Shown here in pieces: positions 26,901-36,240 of a stretch of 64,000 nucleotides of DNA. The stretch's first letter is position 1. Every line of letters starts with the position of its first letter. A program made the translations under genes and the position numbers. This stretch comes from Bradyrhizobium sp. G127 (GTDB lineage: Bacteria > Pseudomonadota > Alphaproteobacteria > Rhizobiales > Xanthobacteraceae), in contig NZ_JAKFGN010000002.1 in NCBI RefSeq assembly GCF_021502575.1, forward strand, positions 186,001 through 250,000. Direction: 5' to 3'. Below the pieces are notes generated by a model that worked only from the letters and a program-made list of their open reading frames with translations, made no database searches and was not told the origin of the DNA.

Positions 26901-27422
26901 TTCGCCGGGCTCGCGCACCGTCGAGGTGCGGTTGTAGCCGTTGTGCTCGAGCCAAGCCGCGATGTTGTCCATCGCCACGCGATGTCCCGGCGCGACAGAC
27001 AACGCTTGCGCCGCGACATTATCCCGCGCGGGCACGCGCTGCACGATGGCGTTGACCGTAGTCAGCACGATCAGTGGCCTCTCGCTGCCTTGCAGTCGTG
27101 ACAGCCGTGCCAGGGTCGTGAGACGCTGCGCCAGAATGCCCCCGTGCGGCGAGACGCGATCATAGGGCTGGCAATCCCATGCCGGAAACTGCATCACGGC
27201 GAGATCTGGCGCGAAGAATTCCAGTGCCCGCGCCAGTTGCGCCATGCGCGGCCCGTCTCGGCACACCATCGCCAGACTCACAGCTGGCGCGTCCTTCTTC
27301 GCCGCCACGGCGCGAGCCAGATCCGAGACGACCAGACCTTCCGCACCTTCCGCGACATTGGCCAGCGTCAAGGCGTGGCCGGGCCGCAGCGCCTGCGCCG
27401 GAGATTTAACCGGAGCCTTCAT
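23907..27422 (-). CDS. mfd: Transcription-repair coupling factor Mfd
   Basis: 1171 residues, close to the usual 1150. An N-terminal UvrB-like module is followed by the RNA polymerase interaction (CarD-like) domain (GDLVVHVEHGIGRFVGL). The RecG-type translocase comes next with Walker A GDVGFGKTEVALRAAF near residue 650 and the DEEQ box VDEEQHFGV. The TRCF domain at the C-terminus starts near GMPVLIPEDYV. It frees RNA polymerase stalled at DNA lesions and recruits UvrA. The start overlaps the sdhE stop by four bases. Confidence 0.97.
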   Translation of the reverse strand: MKAPVKSPAQALRPGHALTLANVAEGAEGLVVSDLARAVAAKKDAPAVSLAMVCRDGPRMAQLARALEFFAPDLAVMQFPAWDCQPYDRVSPHGGILAQRLTTLARLSRLQGSERPLIVLTTVNAIVQRVPARDNVAAQALSVAPGHRVAMDNIAAWLEHNGYNRTSTVREPGEYAVRGGILDLFPAGLDQPVRFDFFGDTLESIRTFDAESQRTLLDMRGLDLVPVSEFQLVTETIKRFRMGYVAQFGAPERDDMLYEAVSEGRRHPGMEHWLPLFQERMDTLFDYLGGAPVVLEHQADDAARERFTQINDYYEARREVMDTPGGGAIYKPLPPDKLYLTDAEWTSLLSHSSLARLTPFALPDGEGVIDIDARQGRDFAPERADTKVNVFESVVAHVNGLQAARKKVVVALWSEGSRDRMASMLKDHKLLNITSVNSWRAVQATPRNETMLAVIGLESGFETETTALITEQDILGDRLVRPRKATRKLENFISEVTSLATGDLVVHVEHGIGRFVGLQTLQVGGAPHDCLELHYANDTKLFLPVENIELLSRYGSDHSNVELDRLGGGGWQARKAKLKNRIREIAGDLIKIAAERHVHVAPKFPVHQGTYDEFCARFPYEETEDQLGAINAALHDLDAGRPMDRLVCGDVGFGKTEVALRAAFAVALDGKQVAVVVPTTLLARQHTKTFTERFKGFPVNVAQASRLVAPKQMTQVKKDLAEGKIDIIVGTHALLGKSIKFKDLGLLIVDEEQHFGVSHKERLKQLRAEVHVLTLSATPIPRTLQLALTGVRELSIIASPPVDRLAVRTFIAPHDPLMIREALLRERYRGGQAFYVCPRIEYLAEAKDFLDKHVPEMKVAVAHGQMPPTVIEDIMSAFYDGKYDILLSTTIVESGLDIPSANTLIVHRADMFGLAQLYQLRGRVGRSKLRAYALFTLPSTHKITAQAERRLKVLQSLENLGAGFQLASHDLDIRGAGNLLGEEQSGHIKEVGFELYQSMLEEAILSLKAGISEPVADRWSPQITLGMPVLIPEDYVADLSIRLSLYRRLADLETDDEIVNFGAELRDRFGPLPDEVRYLFQIAAIKAYCRRANIEKVDAGPKGAVISFRDNSFAHPDKLMFFISRHGKAAKVRPDMKVVFFQEWETADERVEGTTTILRDLANLAEGKKAA

Positions 27423-27709
27423 CGGTGCTGGCCTGCGGCAACATGCTTTGCGATGTCGACAAAGATGCCGTTGGCATGCTCCGGATCGAGCGGCTTGCCA
27501 CCGCTGAAAGCGGCATAGAGATCCGGGTCCGGCAGTTCAAGGAGCCCCTCGAGATCGGCCACGGCCGCATCGGACAGTTCCCCGATATGCACATCGGCGA
27601 ATCCACCGAGGATAAGGTCCATCTCGCGTGTGCCGCGGTGCCAGCAGCGGTAAAGCAAGCGCTTGCGCCGGTCGTCCAGGCCGTCGCTCGATCGTGTCGT
27701 TCCCGTCAT
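27419..27709 (-). CDS. sdhE: Succinate dehydrogenase assembly factor SdhE (FAD assembly)
   Basis: 96 residues with the SdhE/Sdh5 signature RGTREMD (RGxxE) near residue 25, followed by LILGGFAD. It promotes covalent attachment of FAD to SdhA in the cytosol. The ATG at 27709 is preferred; the frame stays open upstream antisense to recG but carries no conserved sequence. The sdhE-mfd linkage with four-base overlap, divergent from recG, is a typical alphaproteobacterial arrangement. Confidence 0.93.
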   Translation of the reverse strand: MTGTTRSSDGLDDRRKRLLYRCWHRGTREMDLILGGFADVHIGELSDAAVADLEGLLELPDPDLYAAFSGGKPLDPEHANGIFVDIAKHVAAGQHR

Positions 27710-27844
27710 GTCCCGTATTCTTTCCAACGCCGAAAGCCCGGACATGCCGGGCGAGGTTGATATAGCCATCGGGACTGGCTGTGTCAGCATTTCTCTCGTC
27801 TTGCATTCGGGATATGCAAAAGCAGCCCTCCAACGAGTCGCCGC

Positions 27845-29953
27845 ATGCGCCCTGCACTGCTCAATCCGCTGTTCGCGCCCGTGACGAGCCTCACAGGCGT
27901 GGGGCCGAAACAAGACAAGATGTTTCGCTATCTGCTCGCGCGCGCGGAGACGCCGCGACTGGTGGACCTGCTGTTGCATCTGCCCACGAACGTGATCGAC
28001 CGCCGCGCGCGGCCGAAAATCCGCGATGCCGTTCCGGGAACCGTGGTCACCCTCGAAGTGACCATCGACCGTCATCGTCCCGCACCGCCAGGCCGTTCCA
28101 AGGCGCCGCATCTGGTTTATGCCAACGACGAAACCGGCGACGTTGTCCTCACCTATTTCCGCGCCAAGCCCGACTACATCGAGAAGCTGCTGCCGAAGGG
28201 CGAGAAGCGTTTCGTCTCCGGCACCGCGCAGATGTTCGACGGCACCTTGCAGATCGTGCATCCCGACCGCGTGGTGGACGAAGAAGGTCTCGCCAAGCTG
28301 CCGCAGATCGACACCGTCTATCCGCTGACCGAAGGCCTCGCCATCGGCTCGATCCGCCGCGCCATGACGCAAGCACTCGCGAAATTACCCGACTTGCCGG
28401 AATGGATCAGCCCCGAAGTGCTGCGGCGCTGTTCGTTCCCGCCGATTGCCGAAGCGTTACATCGGGTTCACGAGCCAAAAGAACTCACCGACATCCTGCC
28501 GCAAAATCCATTCTGGTCGCGGCTCGCTTTCGACGAACTGCTGGCGGGACAATTGGCGCTGGCGCTGGTGCGCGCGCAGTTACGCCGGCCCGCCGGCGTG
28601 CGCAACGCCGGCGACGGGCATCTGCGGCACAAGATCATCGATGCGCTGCCCTACGCGCTGACCACCTCACAGCAGGACGCCGCCAAAGCCATCGCAGACG
28701 ATCTCAACCAGCCGGTGCGGATGCTGCGGCTGCTGCAGGGCGACGTCGGCTCCGGCAAGACCGTGGTAGCGCTGCTTGCCGCCGCGGCCGTGGCGGAAAC
28801 CGGCAAGCAGACCGCACTGATGGCGCCAACGGAAATTCTCGCGCGCCAGCATATCAAGACCATCGCGCCGCTGGCCGAACGCGCCGGGATGCGCATTGCC
28901 ATTCTCACCGGCCGCGAGAAAGGCAAGGAGCGCCGCGACATCATTGAACGGCTCGCGGATGGCGAGATCGATCTTCTGGTCGGCACCCACGCGCTGATTC
29001 AGGACGATGTAATCTTCAAGGCGCTGGCGCTCGCCGTTGTCGATGAGCAGCACCGCTTCGGCGTGCGTGAGCGGCTGGCACTGACTGAAAAAGGCGAGGC
29101 CGTCGATGTGCTGGTGTTGAGCGCCACGCCGATCCCGCGCACGCTGGTTCTCACATACTTCGGCGACATGGATATTTCCGAACTGCGCGAAAAACCCGCG
29201 GGCCGCCAGCCGATCGACACCCGCGCGGTGGCGGATAGCCGCACCGGCGAGATCATCGACGCGGTGGGCCGCGCCATCAAGGACGGCAAGCTGGTCTACT
29301 GGATCTGTCCGCTGGTGGAGGAATCCGAGGCCGAAGGTATTGAGCACCTGACCAACGCGACCAGACGCTTCGAGATTTTGCAAAAGCGTTTCGGCGACCG
29401 CGTCGGCTTGGTCCATGGCCAGATGAAAGGCACCGAGAAGGATCGCGTCATGGCGCAGTTCGCCGCCGGCGAGATTCAGGTCCTGGTGGCGACCACCGTG
29501 GTTGAGGTCGGCGTCGATGTTCCGCAGGCGACCATCATGGTGATCGAGAACGCGGAACGCTTTGGCCTCGCACAGTTACATCAGTTGCGCGGCCGCATCG
29601 GCCGGGGTTCCGAAGCTTCGACCTGCCTGCTGCTCTACCACGAGCCGTTGACGGAAATGTCGGCAGCGCGGCTAAGGGTGATCCGCGAAACCACCGACGG
29701 TTTCCGCATCGCCGAGGAAGATTTGCGTTTGCGCGGCGAAGGCGAAGTGCTCGGCACCCGTCAGAGCGGCCTGCCCGGCTACCGCATCGCCCGGCCCGAG
29801 GTTCACGCCCAACTGATCGCGCAGGCGCGCGACGAAGCCGTGCGGATCATGCAGGACAATCCAAAGCTCAAGGGCGAGCGCGGCGAAGCGCTGCGCTGTT
29901 TGCTCTATCTCTATGAGCGGGATGAAGCCCTGCCGCTGATCGGAGCCGGATAG
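27845..29953 (+). CDS. recG: ATP-dependent DNA helicase RecG
   Basis: 702 residues. The N-terminal wedge (OB-fold) domain binds branched DNA. Helicase motifs follow: GDVGSGKTVVALLAAA (motif I, near residue 300), VVDEQHRFGV (motif II), LSATPIPRTL (motif III) and QLRGRIGRG (motif VI). RecG remodels stalled replication forks and Holliday junctions. It is divergent from sdhE-mfd with a 135-base gap. Confidence 0.96.
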   Translation: MRPALLNPLFAPVTSLTGVGPKQDKMFRYLLARAETPRLVDLLLHLPTNVIDRRARPKIRDAVPGTVVTLEVTIDRHRPAPPGRSKAPHLVYANDETGDVVLTYFRAKPDYIEKLLPKGEKRFVSGTAQMFDGTLQIVHPDRVVDEEGLAKLPQIDTVYPLTEGLAIGSIRRAMTQALAKLPDLPEWISPEVLRRCSFPPIAEALHRVHEPKELTDILPQNPFWSRLAFDELLAGQLALALVRAQLRRPAGVRNAGDGHLRHKIIDALPYALTTSQQDAAKAIADDLNQPVRMLRLLQGDVGSGKTVVALLAAAAVAETGKQTALMAPTEILARQHIKTIAPLAERAGMRIAILTGREKGKERRDIIERLADGEIDLLVGTHALIQDDVIFKALALAVVDEQHRFGVRERLALTEKGEAVDVLVLSATPIPRTLVLTYFGDMDISELREKPAGRQPIDTRAVADSRTGEIIDAVGRAIKDGKLVYWICPLVEESEAEGIEHLTNATRRFEILQKRFGDRVGLVHGQMKGTEKDRVMAQFAAGEIQVLVATTVVEVGVDVPQATIMVIENAERFGLAQLHQLRGRIGRGSEASTCLLLYHEPLTEMSAARLRVIRETTDGFRIAEEDLRLRGEGEVLGTRQSGLPGYRIARPEVHAQLIAQARDEAVRIMQDNPKLKGERGEALRCLLYLYERDEALPLIGAG

Positions 29954-29961
29954 CGTCCGGC

Positions 29962-30264
29962 CTATCCCGGAAGCCTTGCCAACAGAACACGCCCTATGGT
30001 CCAGAGCGCGCTCGGAAGCGTGGGCGCACCGATCGCTGTGATGGCCAATATGCTCAGCACGAGATTAGCGATCCACCATCCCCACTGGGGCGTCCGAAAT
30101 CCCAAGCCTGAACAAGCGACGTTTACGAAGAATGCCGCGTAAGCCACAATAACCGACAGCGATGTACCGCCATAGCCTGCGATCCGCAATTCCGTCACGG
30201 CCGTCACCAGAACGCTGATCAGAACAACCGTCCAGACCAGCGATCGCGTCGTTAAACTGGACAT
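29962..30264 (-). CDS. Small membrane protein of unknown function
   Basis: 100 residues, three hydrophobic segments (VWTVVLISVLVTAVTEL, LSVIVAYAAFFVNVACS and WIANLVLSILAITAIG). No recognised domain. It lies 17 bases after the DUF502 gene on the same strand and is probably co-transcribed. It converges with recG. The ATG at 30264 is chosen because upstream sequence in this frame is antisense-like to the preceding gene. Confidence 0.7.
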   Translation of the reverse strand: MSSLTTRSLVWTVVLISVLVTAVTELRIAGYGGTSLSVIVAYAAFFVNVACSGLGFRTPQWGWWIANLVLSILAITAIGAPTLPSALWTIGRVLLARLPG

Positions 30265-30281
30265 TCGTGCCGCCCCGCCCG

Positions 30282-31058
30282 CTATTCGACCTTCGCGGCA
30301 GTGGGCGATTGGGACGCCGTCGCGACGCGCGCGGCATTGGCCATCTCGGCCAGCGCATTGACTTTCTTCTGCGCATCGCCGCCGGGCTGCACCACGCCCG
30401 CGGACATGATCAGCGTCGCGGCATCCTCGGCGCTCATGTCGACATCGATGATCTTGCTCTTCGGCACGTAGAAAAAGAAACCCGTGGTCGGGTTCGGCGC
30501 ACACGGCAGAAACACCGAGATGAACTCTTCCTTGCCGGGCAGGCTCGACGCGATCTCAACGCTTGGCGGCTGCGAGATCAGCACGATCGACCACATCCCC
30601 GGCGACGGGAATTCCACTAGACCGACGCGGCGGAAGCTCGAGCCCTTGCCCGAGAACAGCGTCTCGAATACCTGCTTGAGGCCGCGATAGATCGCACGCA
30701 CCACCGGCATCCGGCCGAGCAGCGCCTCTCCCAGATCGACCAGGGTACGCCCGATCAGGTTGGCGGTGAGAAATCCGAGCAGCGTCAGGCCGACGACGGC
30801 GACGATCAACCCGGACCCCGGCAAACCGAACGGTAGATAGGTCTCCGGCCGGTACACCAGCGGAACGAACGGCCGGACAATACCGTCCACCCAGGTCACG
30901 AACCACCATGTCAGGTAGAACGTGATCGCGATGGGTCCTGCGACGATCAGACCCGTCAGGAAGTACGCGCGCAGCCGCGCCATCACGCCGCGCGGCGTTT
31001 CAGGCGGCGGACTGACCGGCAAGTCTTCGGGTATCATGGGCGGCGGATTTTCGTTCAT
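30282..31058 (-). CDS. DUF502 family membrane protein
   Basis: 258 residues. A Pro-rich cytoplasmic N-terminus is followed by two membrane segments (YFLTGLIVAGPIAITFYLTW near residue 32 and LIVAVVGLTLLGFLTANLIG near 83), then the soluble DUF502 domain (MPVVRAIYRGLKQVFETLF, FLPCAPNPTTGFFFYVP). Function unknown; the family occurs widely in proteobacteria and plants. Confidence 0.87.
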   Translation of the reverse strand: MNENPPPMIPEDLPVSPPPETPRGVMARLRAYFLTGLIVAGPIAITFYLTWWFVTWVDGIVRPFVPLVYRPETYLPFGLPGSGLIVAVVGLTLLGFLTANLIGRTLVDLGEALLGRMPVVRAIYRGLKQVFETLFSGKGSSFRRVGLVEFPSPGMWSIVLISQPPSVEIASSLPGKEEFISVFLPCAPNPTTGFFFYVPKSKIIDVDMSAEDAATLIMSAGVVQPGGDAQKKVNALAEMANAARVATASQSPTAAKVE

Positions 31059-31185
31059 CGTCGAACCGAACCATCCTCATTCAATATGTTGGAACAGCAT
31101 CGCAAATCATTGCGACACCACTGTATCAGACTTTTCCGGACGCGAACGGCCCGCGCTGCGACCGATTGTCAGTTCCGGCAGCGGC

Positions 31186-33012
31186 CTACTCGACCGTCAC
31201 CGACTTCGCGAGGTTCCGGGGCTGGTCGACATCGGTGCCCATCACGACAGCCGTATGATAGGCCAGCAACTGCACGGGGATGGCATAGACCAACGGCGTC
31301 ACGGCAGCAGGCATGTCCGGCAGGATAATCGTCACCAGCGACTCGACGGTGGCTTCCTTCGCCCCCTGCGCGTCGGTCATCAGAATGATCCGGCCGCCGC
31401 GCGCCGCGACCTCCTGCATGTTCGAAACCGTCTTCTCGAACACGCGGTCATGAGGAGCGATCACCACGACCGGCATCTTCTCGTCAATCAGCGCGATCGG
31501 ACCGTGCTTGAGTTCGCCGGCCGCATAACCTTCCGCATGAATATAGGAAATTTCCTTGAGCTTCAGCGCGCCTTCCAGCGCCAGCGGATAGTTGGTGCCG
31601 CGGCCGAGATAAAGCACGTCCTGGCTCTTGGCGATATCACGCGCCAGCTTTTCGATCTGCGGTTCGAGCGCGAGCGCTTCCGTCATCAGGCGCGGCACTT
31701 CAATCAGGCCGTGCACCAGCTTCGCCTCGTCGCTTTCCGACAGTTCGCCGCGCGCCCTGCCCGCCGCGATGGCCAGCGCTGCGAGCGCCGCTAACTGACA
31801 GGTGAACGCCTTGGTCGAAGCAACGCCGATTTCCGGCCCGGCCAATGTCGGCAGCACCGTCTCGCTTTCACGCGCGATGGTGGATGTCGGTACGTTCACG
31901 ATGGAAACAGTATGGAGTCCCTGCGACTTGGCATAGCGCAGCGCAGCCAGCGTGTCCGCGGTCTCGCCGGACTGCGAAATGAAGATAGCGAGATCGCCCT
32001 TGCGCAGCGGCGCTTCGCGGTAACGAAACTCCGAGGCGACATCGAGCTCGACTGGCAACCGCGCAAAGCGCTCGAACCAGTATTTCGAGACAAAGCCCGC
32101 ATAGCTCGCAGTGCCGCATGCCGTGATCGACACCCGCTGGATAGCGGAGAAGTCGAACGGCAGCTTCACCGGCAGCGCCACGCGCTCGGTGGCCATGTCG
32201 ATGTAATGCGCCAGCGTATGACCGACGACTTCGGGCTGCTCGTGAATTTCCTTCGCCATGAAGTGGCGATAGTTGGCCTTGTCGACCAGCGCGCTTGCGG
32301 TGTTGTGCTTGATGATCTCGCGTTCGACCACCGCGTTTTTGTCGTCGTAGACGGTGGCGTCACTGCGCGACAGCACCACCCAGTCGCCGTCGTCGAGATA
32401 GCTGATGGTGTCGGTAAAGGGTCCGAGCGCGATGGCGTCGGAGCCGAGATACATCTCGCCCTCGCCATAGCCGACCGCGAGCGGCGAGCCCTTGCGCGCG
32501 CCGATCATCAGGTTCTCTTCGCCCTTGAAGATGAAGGCCAGCGCGAACGCGCCGTGCAGCAGCGGCAGCGTCGCCTTCACCGCGTTCGCGGGCGTCATGC
32601 CCTTGGCGAGATACGAACTGACGAGATGCGCGACGACCTCGGTATCGGTCTCGCTGGAAAACTTCGCGCCTTCGGATTCCAGTTTCGCGCGCAGCTCGCG
32701 GAAATTCTCGATGATGCCGTTGTGAACGACAGCGACCCTGTCGGTCGCATGGGGATGTGCATTGTTCTCGGTCGGCTTGCCATGGGTCGCCCAGCGCGTG
32801 TGGCCGATCCCGGTGTGTCCCGCCAGCGGCGATGTCTTCAGCACGGCTTCGAGATTCTTCAGCTTGCCCTTGGCGCGGCGGCGATCGAGCTGCATACCTT
32901 CAAGCGTGGCGACGCCCGCGGAGTCGTAGCCGCGATATTCGAGACGCTTGAGGGAGTCGACCAGTTGCTCCGCAACCGGTCCGCGTCCGAGAATTCCTAC
33001 AATTCCGCACAT
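31186..33012 (-). CDS. glmS: Glutamine--fructose-6-phosphate aminotransferase
   Basis: 608 residues. The mature N-terminus would be Cys2 (MCGIVGILG), the catalytic nucleophile of the glutaminase domain, so translation starts at 33012 and not upstream. Two SIS sugar-isomerase domains follow (SQSGETADT; LGRGTNYPLALEGALKLKE), ending in LAKSVTVE. It makes glucosamine-6-phosphate for peptidoglycan and LPS. It lies 132 bases after glmU on the same strand, giving both committed steps to UDP-GlcNAc together. I saw no glmS ribozyme. Confidence 0.97.
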   Translation of the reverse strand: MCGIVGILGRGPVAEQLVDSLKRLEYRGYDSAGVATLEGMQLDRRRAKGKLKNLEAVLKTSPLAGHTGIGHTRWATHGKPTENNAHPHATDRVAVVHNGIIENFRELRAKLESEGAKFSSETDTEVVAHLVSSYLAKGMTPANAVKATLPLLHGAFALAFIFKGEENLMIGARKGSPLAVGYGEGEMYLGSDAIALGPFTDTISYLDDGDWVVLSRSDATVYDDKNAVVEREIIKHNTASALVDKANYRHFMAKEIHEQPEVVGHTLAHYIDMATERVALPVKLPFDFSAIQRVSITACGTASYAGFVSKYWFERFARLPVELDVASEFRYREAPLRKGDLAIFISQSGETADTLAALRYAKSQGLHTVSIVNVPTSTIARESETVLPTLAGPEIGVASTKAFTCQLAALAALAIAAGRARGELSESDEAKLVHGLIEVPRLMTEALALEPQIEKLARDIAKSQDVLYLGRGTNYPLALEGALKLKEISYIHAEGYAAGELKHGPIALIDEKMPVVVIAPHDRVFEKTVSNMQEVAARGGRIILMTDAQGAKEATVESLVTIILPDMPAAVTPLVYAIPVQLLAYHTAVVMGTDVDQPRNLAKSVTVE

Positions 33013-33144
33013 GCGGTTCGATGTCTCCAGCCCGCCCGAATGCGGCCTTGTGTAGCGAGGAATAACACAATCCCGCCTCAACAATTGTTGCGGATTGAGA
33101 CAGGGTAAACCGTTAACGAAATCAGCGTGGTAAGCGGGAGTGCC

Positions 33145-34506
33145 TTACTTCGGACTTTTAGGCTTCCGATTGAGCATTTTCATGTCACGAAAGCGTTTTG
33201 CCCAGCCTGGCCGGAGGGCCTGTTCGGCCCGTTCGACGGCCAGCGCATCGTCCGGCACATCCTTGCTGATGACCGAACCCGAGCCGATATACGCTCCCGT
33301 GCCGATCCTGACCGGTGCCACCAGCGACGAATTCGAGCCGACGAACGCGCCGGCGCCGATCTCGGTGCGGTGCTTGTCGAAGCCGTCGTAGTTGCAGGTG
33401 ATAGTGCCCGCACCGATATTGGCGTTCTCGCCGATATGGGTGTCGCCGATATAGGTCAGGTGATTGACCTTCACGCCGGCATCCAGATCGGCGGCTTTGG
33501 TTTCGACGAAGTTGCCGATCCGGACGCCCTCGCCCAGCACGGTGCCCGGCCGCAGCCGCGCATAAGGACCGATGGATGCGTTCCTGCCGATGCGCGCGCC
33601 GACGATGTTCGAAAACGAATGAATCACCGTGCCGTCGTCGATCGATACACCAGGCCCGATCACTACGAAGGGCTCGACGGTGACGTCCTTGCCGAACGTC
33701 GTATCGGCTGCGAGAAAAACCGTTTCCGGCGCGATCAGCGTGACGCCGGCGTCGAGCGCCGCCTGCCGCAGTTTGCGCTGCATCACCTGCTCGGCTTCGG
33801 CCAGCTGGGCCTTGGTGTTGATTCCGCGCACTTCGTCCTCATCGGTTTCGATCACCGCCGCACGCAGGCCAAGCTCGCGCACGATGGTCACCGCATCGGT
33901 CAGATAGTATTCGCATTTGCTATTGCCATTGCCGATCCGGTCGAGAATCTTCAGCGCGGTCTTGCCCGCAAAAGCCATCACGCCCGCATTGCAGAGGGTC
34001 ACGGCGCGCTCGACCTCGTTGGCATCGGCCTGCTCGCGGATCGCAATGAGTTCGCTACCTTCCACAAGCAACCGTCCATAGCCGGTCGGGTCGGCCGCGC
34101 GGAATCCCAGAACCGCCAGCGCCGCGCCGTCTCTCAATGCCGTGCGCAATCGCTCGAAGGTGCGTTTGTCAATCAGCGGTGTATCGCCGAACGCGATCAG
34201 GATGTCGTCCGCACCCGATGCGATGGCTTCGCGCGCAGCCAGCACCGCATGCGCGGTGCCGAGCCGCTCGTGCTGCACGTACGTCTTCGCCTCGGGGCGT
34301 GCGCGCTTGATCTCATCGACCACCACCTGATGATCCGGACCGACCACCACCGCAATCGCATCGTTCTTGTCATCCGGCGCAGCAGCCAGCACATGGGCGA
34401 TCAATGGCCGACCCGCCACGGGATGCAGCACCTTGGGCAGGCTGGAGCGCATCCGCGTTCCTTCGCCGGCCGCGAGCACAATAGTGAGTGTTGATCTGCT
34501 GCTCAT
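33145..34506 (-). CDS. glmU: Bifunctional UDP-N-acetylglucosamine pyrophosphorylase/glucosamine-1-phosphate N-acetyltransferase
   Basis: 453 residues. The uridyltransferase domain opens with [19 protein letters not shown] (residues 10-28). From about residue 255 a left-handed beta-helix of hexapeptide repeats forms the acetyltransferase part, including [24 protein letters not shown] with the catalytic region. An AGGAGAAGG ribosome site precedes the ATG. It makes UDP-GlcNAc in the cytosol. First gene of the glmU-glmS pair. Confidence 0.97.
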   Translation of the reverse strand: MSSRSTLTIVLAAGEGTRMRSSLPKVLHPVAGRPLIAHVLAAAPDDKNDAIAVVVGPDHQVVVDEIKRARPEAKTYVQHERLGTAHAVLAAREAIASGADDILIAFGDTPLIDKRTFERLRTALRDGAALAVLGFRAADPTGYGRLLVEGSELIAIREQADANEVERAVTLCNAGVMAFAGKTALKILDRIGNGNSKCEYYLTDAVTIVRELGLRAAVIETDEDEVRGINTKAQLAEAEQVMQRKLRQAALDAGVTLIAPETVFLAADTTFGKDVTVEPFVVIGPGVSIDDGTVIHSFSNIVGARIGRNASIGPYARLRPGTVLGEGVRIGNFVETKAADLDAGVKVNHLTYIGDTHIGENANIGAGTITCNYDGFDKHRTEIGAGAFVGSNSSLVAPVRIGTGAYIGSGSVISKDVPDDALAVERAEQALRPGWAKRFRDMKMLNRKPKSPK

Positions 34507-34646
34507 GCCTTCTCCTGTGGAGCGGTCTTACCCGAGAGAAGCAGGCGACAAAAGTGTTTTGGATGCCTCCGGATGCGCGCATACGGCCCCGGTTCTGTTA
34601 ATCTTTCTCCAATGATTCGCGGGGCTACGGGAGGGGCCGACGCACC

Positions 34647-35789
34647 ATGGCCAAGGATCGCAACCAATTCCGTGACGATCTGCCGGACGACGATGGAGCC
34701 GGCTGGATCAATCGTTTCCTTGCGGAGGAGGATGAATTCGACGGGCGCTCGATGTGGCGTCTGGCGTCCTGGGGCGCGGGTTCGGTGGCGGCCCTGGTGG
34801 TCGCGATCCTCGCAACACGTTCGCCGGCAGCGATCAACCGGGATCAAACGGCGGCGGCAGAACTCGCGCGGCAATCCCAGCAGGTGCAGTGGATCGCAAA
34901 GGAAAGCCAGAACAAGGCGCGTGAACTTGCGGCGGCGGTCGAAGTCCTCAACGCCGACCGCGACCGGCTGTATACACGCGTGACCGTCCTTGAGCAGGGC
35001 TTGGACTCGGTAACCGGCGCACTATCCCGGCAGCCTGAGCCCGCGACAACCGCGCAGCCGACGCCACCTTCGGCTTTGGCCGCCACACCAGTATCACCTG
35101 TACCATCGGCCGAGGCCGATCCGATCGGTCCTTCGCGGCCATCCGAAACCCGTGCCGCAGAGACAAAAGCCGAGCCCCCCGCGCCGCTTCCCAAGATTGC
35201 GCCCGTCGCTACTGTCGCCGCGGCAACTCCGCCCGCGCCCGCCAAACCCGCCGAGCAGAGAGCAGAGACGCCTGCCACCGATGAATCGGCTGCGCCAACG
35301 GTAACCGCTGCTATACCGCCAGATCCGGCAACCAGTGACCTGCCTTCGGCCGGCATCGTGCGCCGCACCGAATTCGGCGTCGATCTCGGCACAGCCAAAT
35401 CCATCGAGGGCCTTCGCGCGGTGTGGCGTGGCGCAATCAAGACCAACGCGCAGCATCTCGCGTCACTGCAACCCATCATTGTCGTGAAGGAGCGGACCGA
35501 CGGTCTGAGAATGCAGCTCCGGCTGGTTGCGGGGCCGCTGGCGGATGCCGCCGAAGCTGCAAAAATCTGCGCTGGTCTCCTGACCGAAAGCAACCGCGCC
35601 TGCGAGACGTCGGTCTATGAGGGCCAGCGCTTGAGCCTGAGCAGCGAAAAGCCCGTAACCGAAAAGGAAAAGGCCACAGCCGAAGAACGTCCGGTACAGC
35701 GTCCGAAACGGCGCAGCCGGTCGCGGGGAGAAGCTGCGGAAGAAAAACCAAAAACCTCCTCATTCAGTTCATTTTTCGGCGGCCGATAG
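34647..35789 (+). CDS. Membrane-anchored SPOR-like protein with Pro/Ala-rich linker
   Basis: 380 residues. A cytoplasmic acidic N-terminus is followed by one membrane segment (SWGAGSVAALVVAILATR, near 43-60), a short helix (ELAAAVEVLNADRDRLYTRV), a long Pro/Ala/Glu-rich linker (about 130-230) and a C-terminal domain with LRLVAGPLADAAEAAKICAGL that resembles SPOR domains, which bind denuded peptidoglycan. The tail is basic, then Ser-rich. GGGAGGGG upstream of the ATG is a strong ribosome site. The SPOR assignment is tentative. Confidence 0.65.
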   Translation: MAKDRNQFRDDLPDDDGAGWINRFLAEEDEFDGRSMWRLASWGAGSVAALVVAILATRSPAAINRDQTAAAELARQSQQVQWIAKESQNKARELAAAVEVLNADRDRLYTRVTVLEQGLDSVTGALSRQPEPATTAQPTPPSALAATPVSPVPSAEADPIGPSRPSETRAAETKAEPPAPLPKIAPVATVAAATPPAPAKPAEQRAETPATDESAAPTVTAAIPPDPATSDLPSAGIVRRTEFGVDLGTAKSIEGLRAVWRGAIKTNAQHLASLQPIIVVKERTDGLRMQLRLVAGPLADAAEAAKICAGLLTESNRACETSVYEGQRLSLSSEKPVTEKEKATAEERPVQRPKRRSRSRGEAAEEKPKTSSFSSFFGGR

Positions 35790-35859
35790 CCGCGGTTCGC
35801 GCGGATTCGCCTGTGAGGTTTGGGTTGTATCGCCGTTCGATCCGAACCATATTCGACGC

Positions 35860-36240
35860 ATGAAAAAAGAGCCGTTCAGACTGACGCCCTATCAGGTCCA
35901 ATGGATTCTGATCGTGGGATTTCTCACCATCGGATACGCCCTCTACCTGCGCTACATGGCGATCGAATTTGCGCAGGTCAGGCTCGAATGCGAGGCGGGA
36001 TTGCAGACGATGCTGTGCAAGACACGGCTGCTCATGACCTACCTGTTCAAGCACTACGTGTTCGGAATAGCCGCGCTGATCATCGCGCTGCTGCATGTGA
36101 TCCGCCCATCGATCGTCACCCTCACCGCAGGGCTGGTGGCAGCGTGCTTCGGGATCGTGCTCTACAATATCGGCCTGTCGGGCGTTGCGATCGCGCTGCT
36201 TATCCTGGGGTTCGCACGACCCGCGCCCGCGACAGCGTAA
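35860..36240 (+). CDS. Small integral membrane protein of unknown function
   Basis: 126 residues with an amphipathic start and four hydrophobic segments (VQWILIVGFLTIGYALYL, YVFGIAALIIALLHVI, VTLTAGLVAACFGIVL and GVAIALLILGF). Two cysteines, CEAGLQTMLC, flank a short loop and may form a disulfide. No known domain. It converges with ndvC and overlaps its end by 41 bases. Confidence 0.7.
   Translation: MKKEPFRLTPYQVQWILIVGFLTIGYALYLRYMAIEFAQVRLECEAGLQTMLCKTRLLMTYLFKHYVFGIAALIIALLHVIRPSIVTLTAGLVAACFGIVLYNIGLSGVAIALLILGFARPAPATA

Noticed and set aside
27419-28372. A 317-codon minus-strand reading that includes sdhE
   Set aside because: Only the last 96 codons match SdhE; the rest lies antisense to recG. 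Start placed at 27709.
31059-33144. glmS ribozyme or riboswitch around glmS
   Set aside because: No ribozyme-like core was seen; these ribozymes are typical of Firmicutes.
33127-34494. A 455-codon plus-strand frame opposite glmU
   Set aside because: Arg/His-rich shadow of glmU with no family resemblance.
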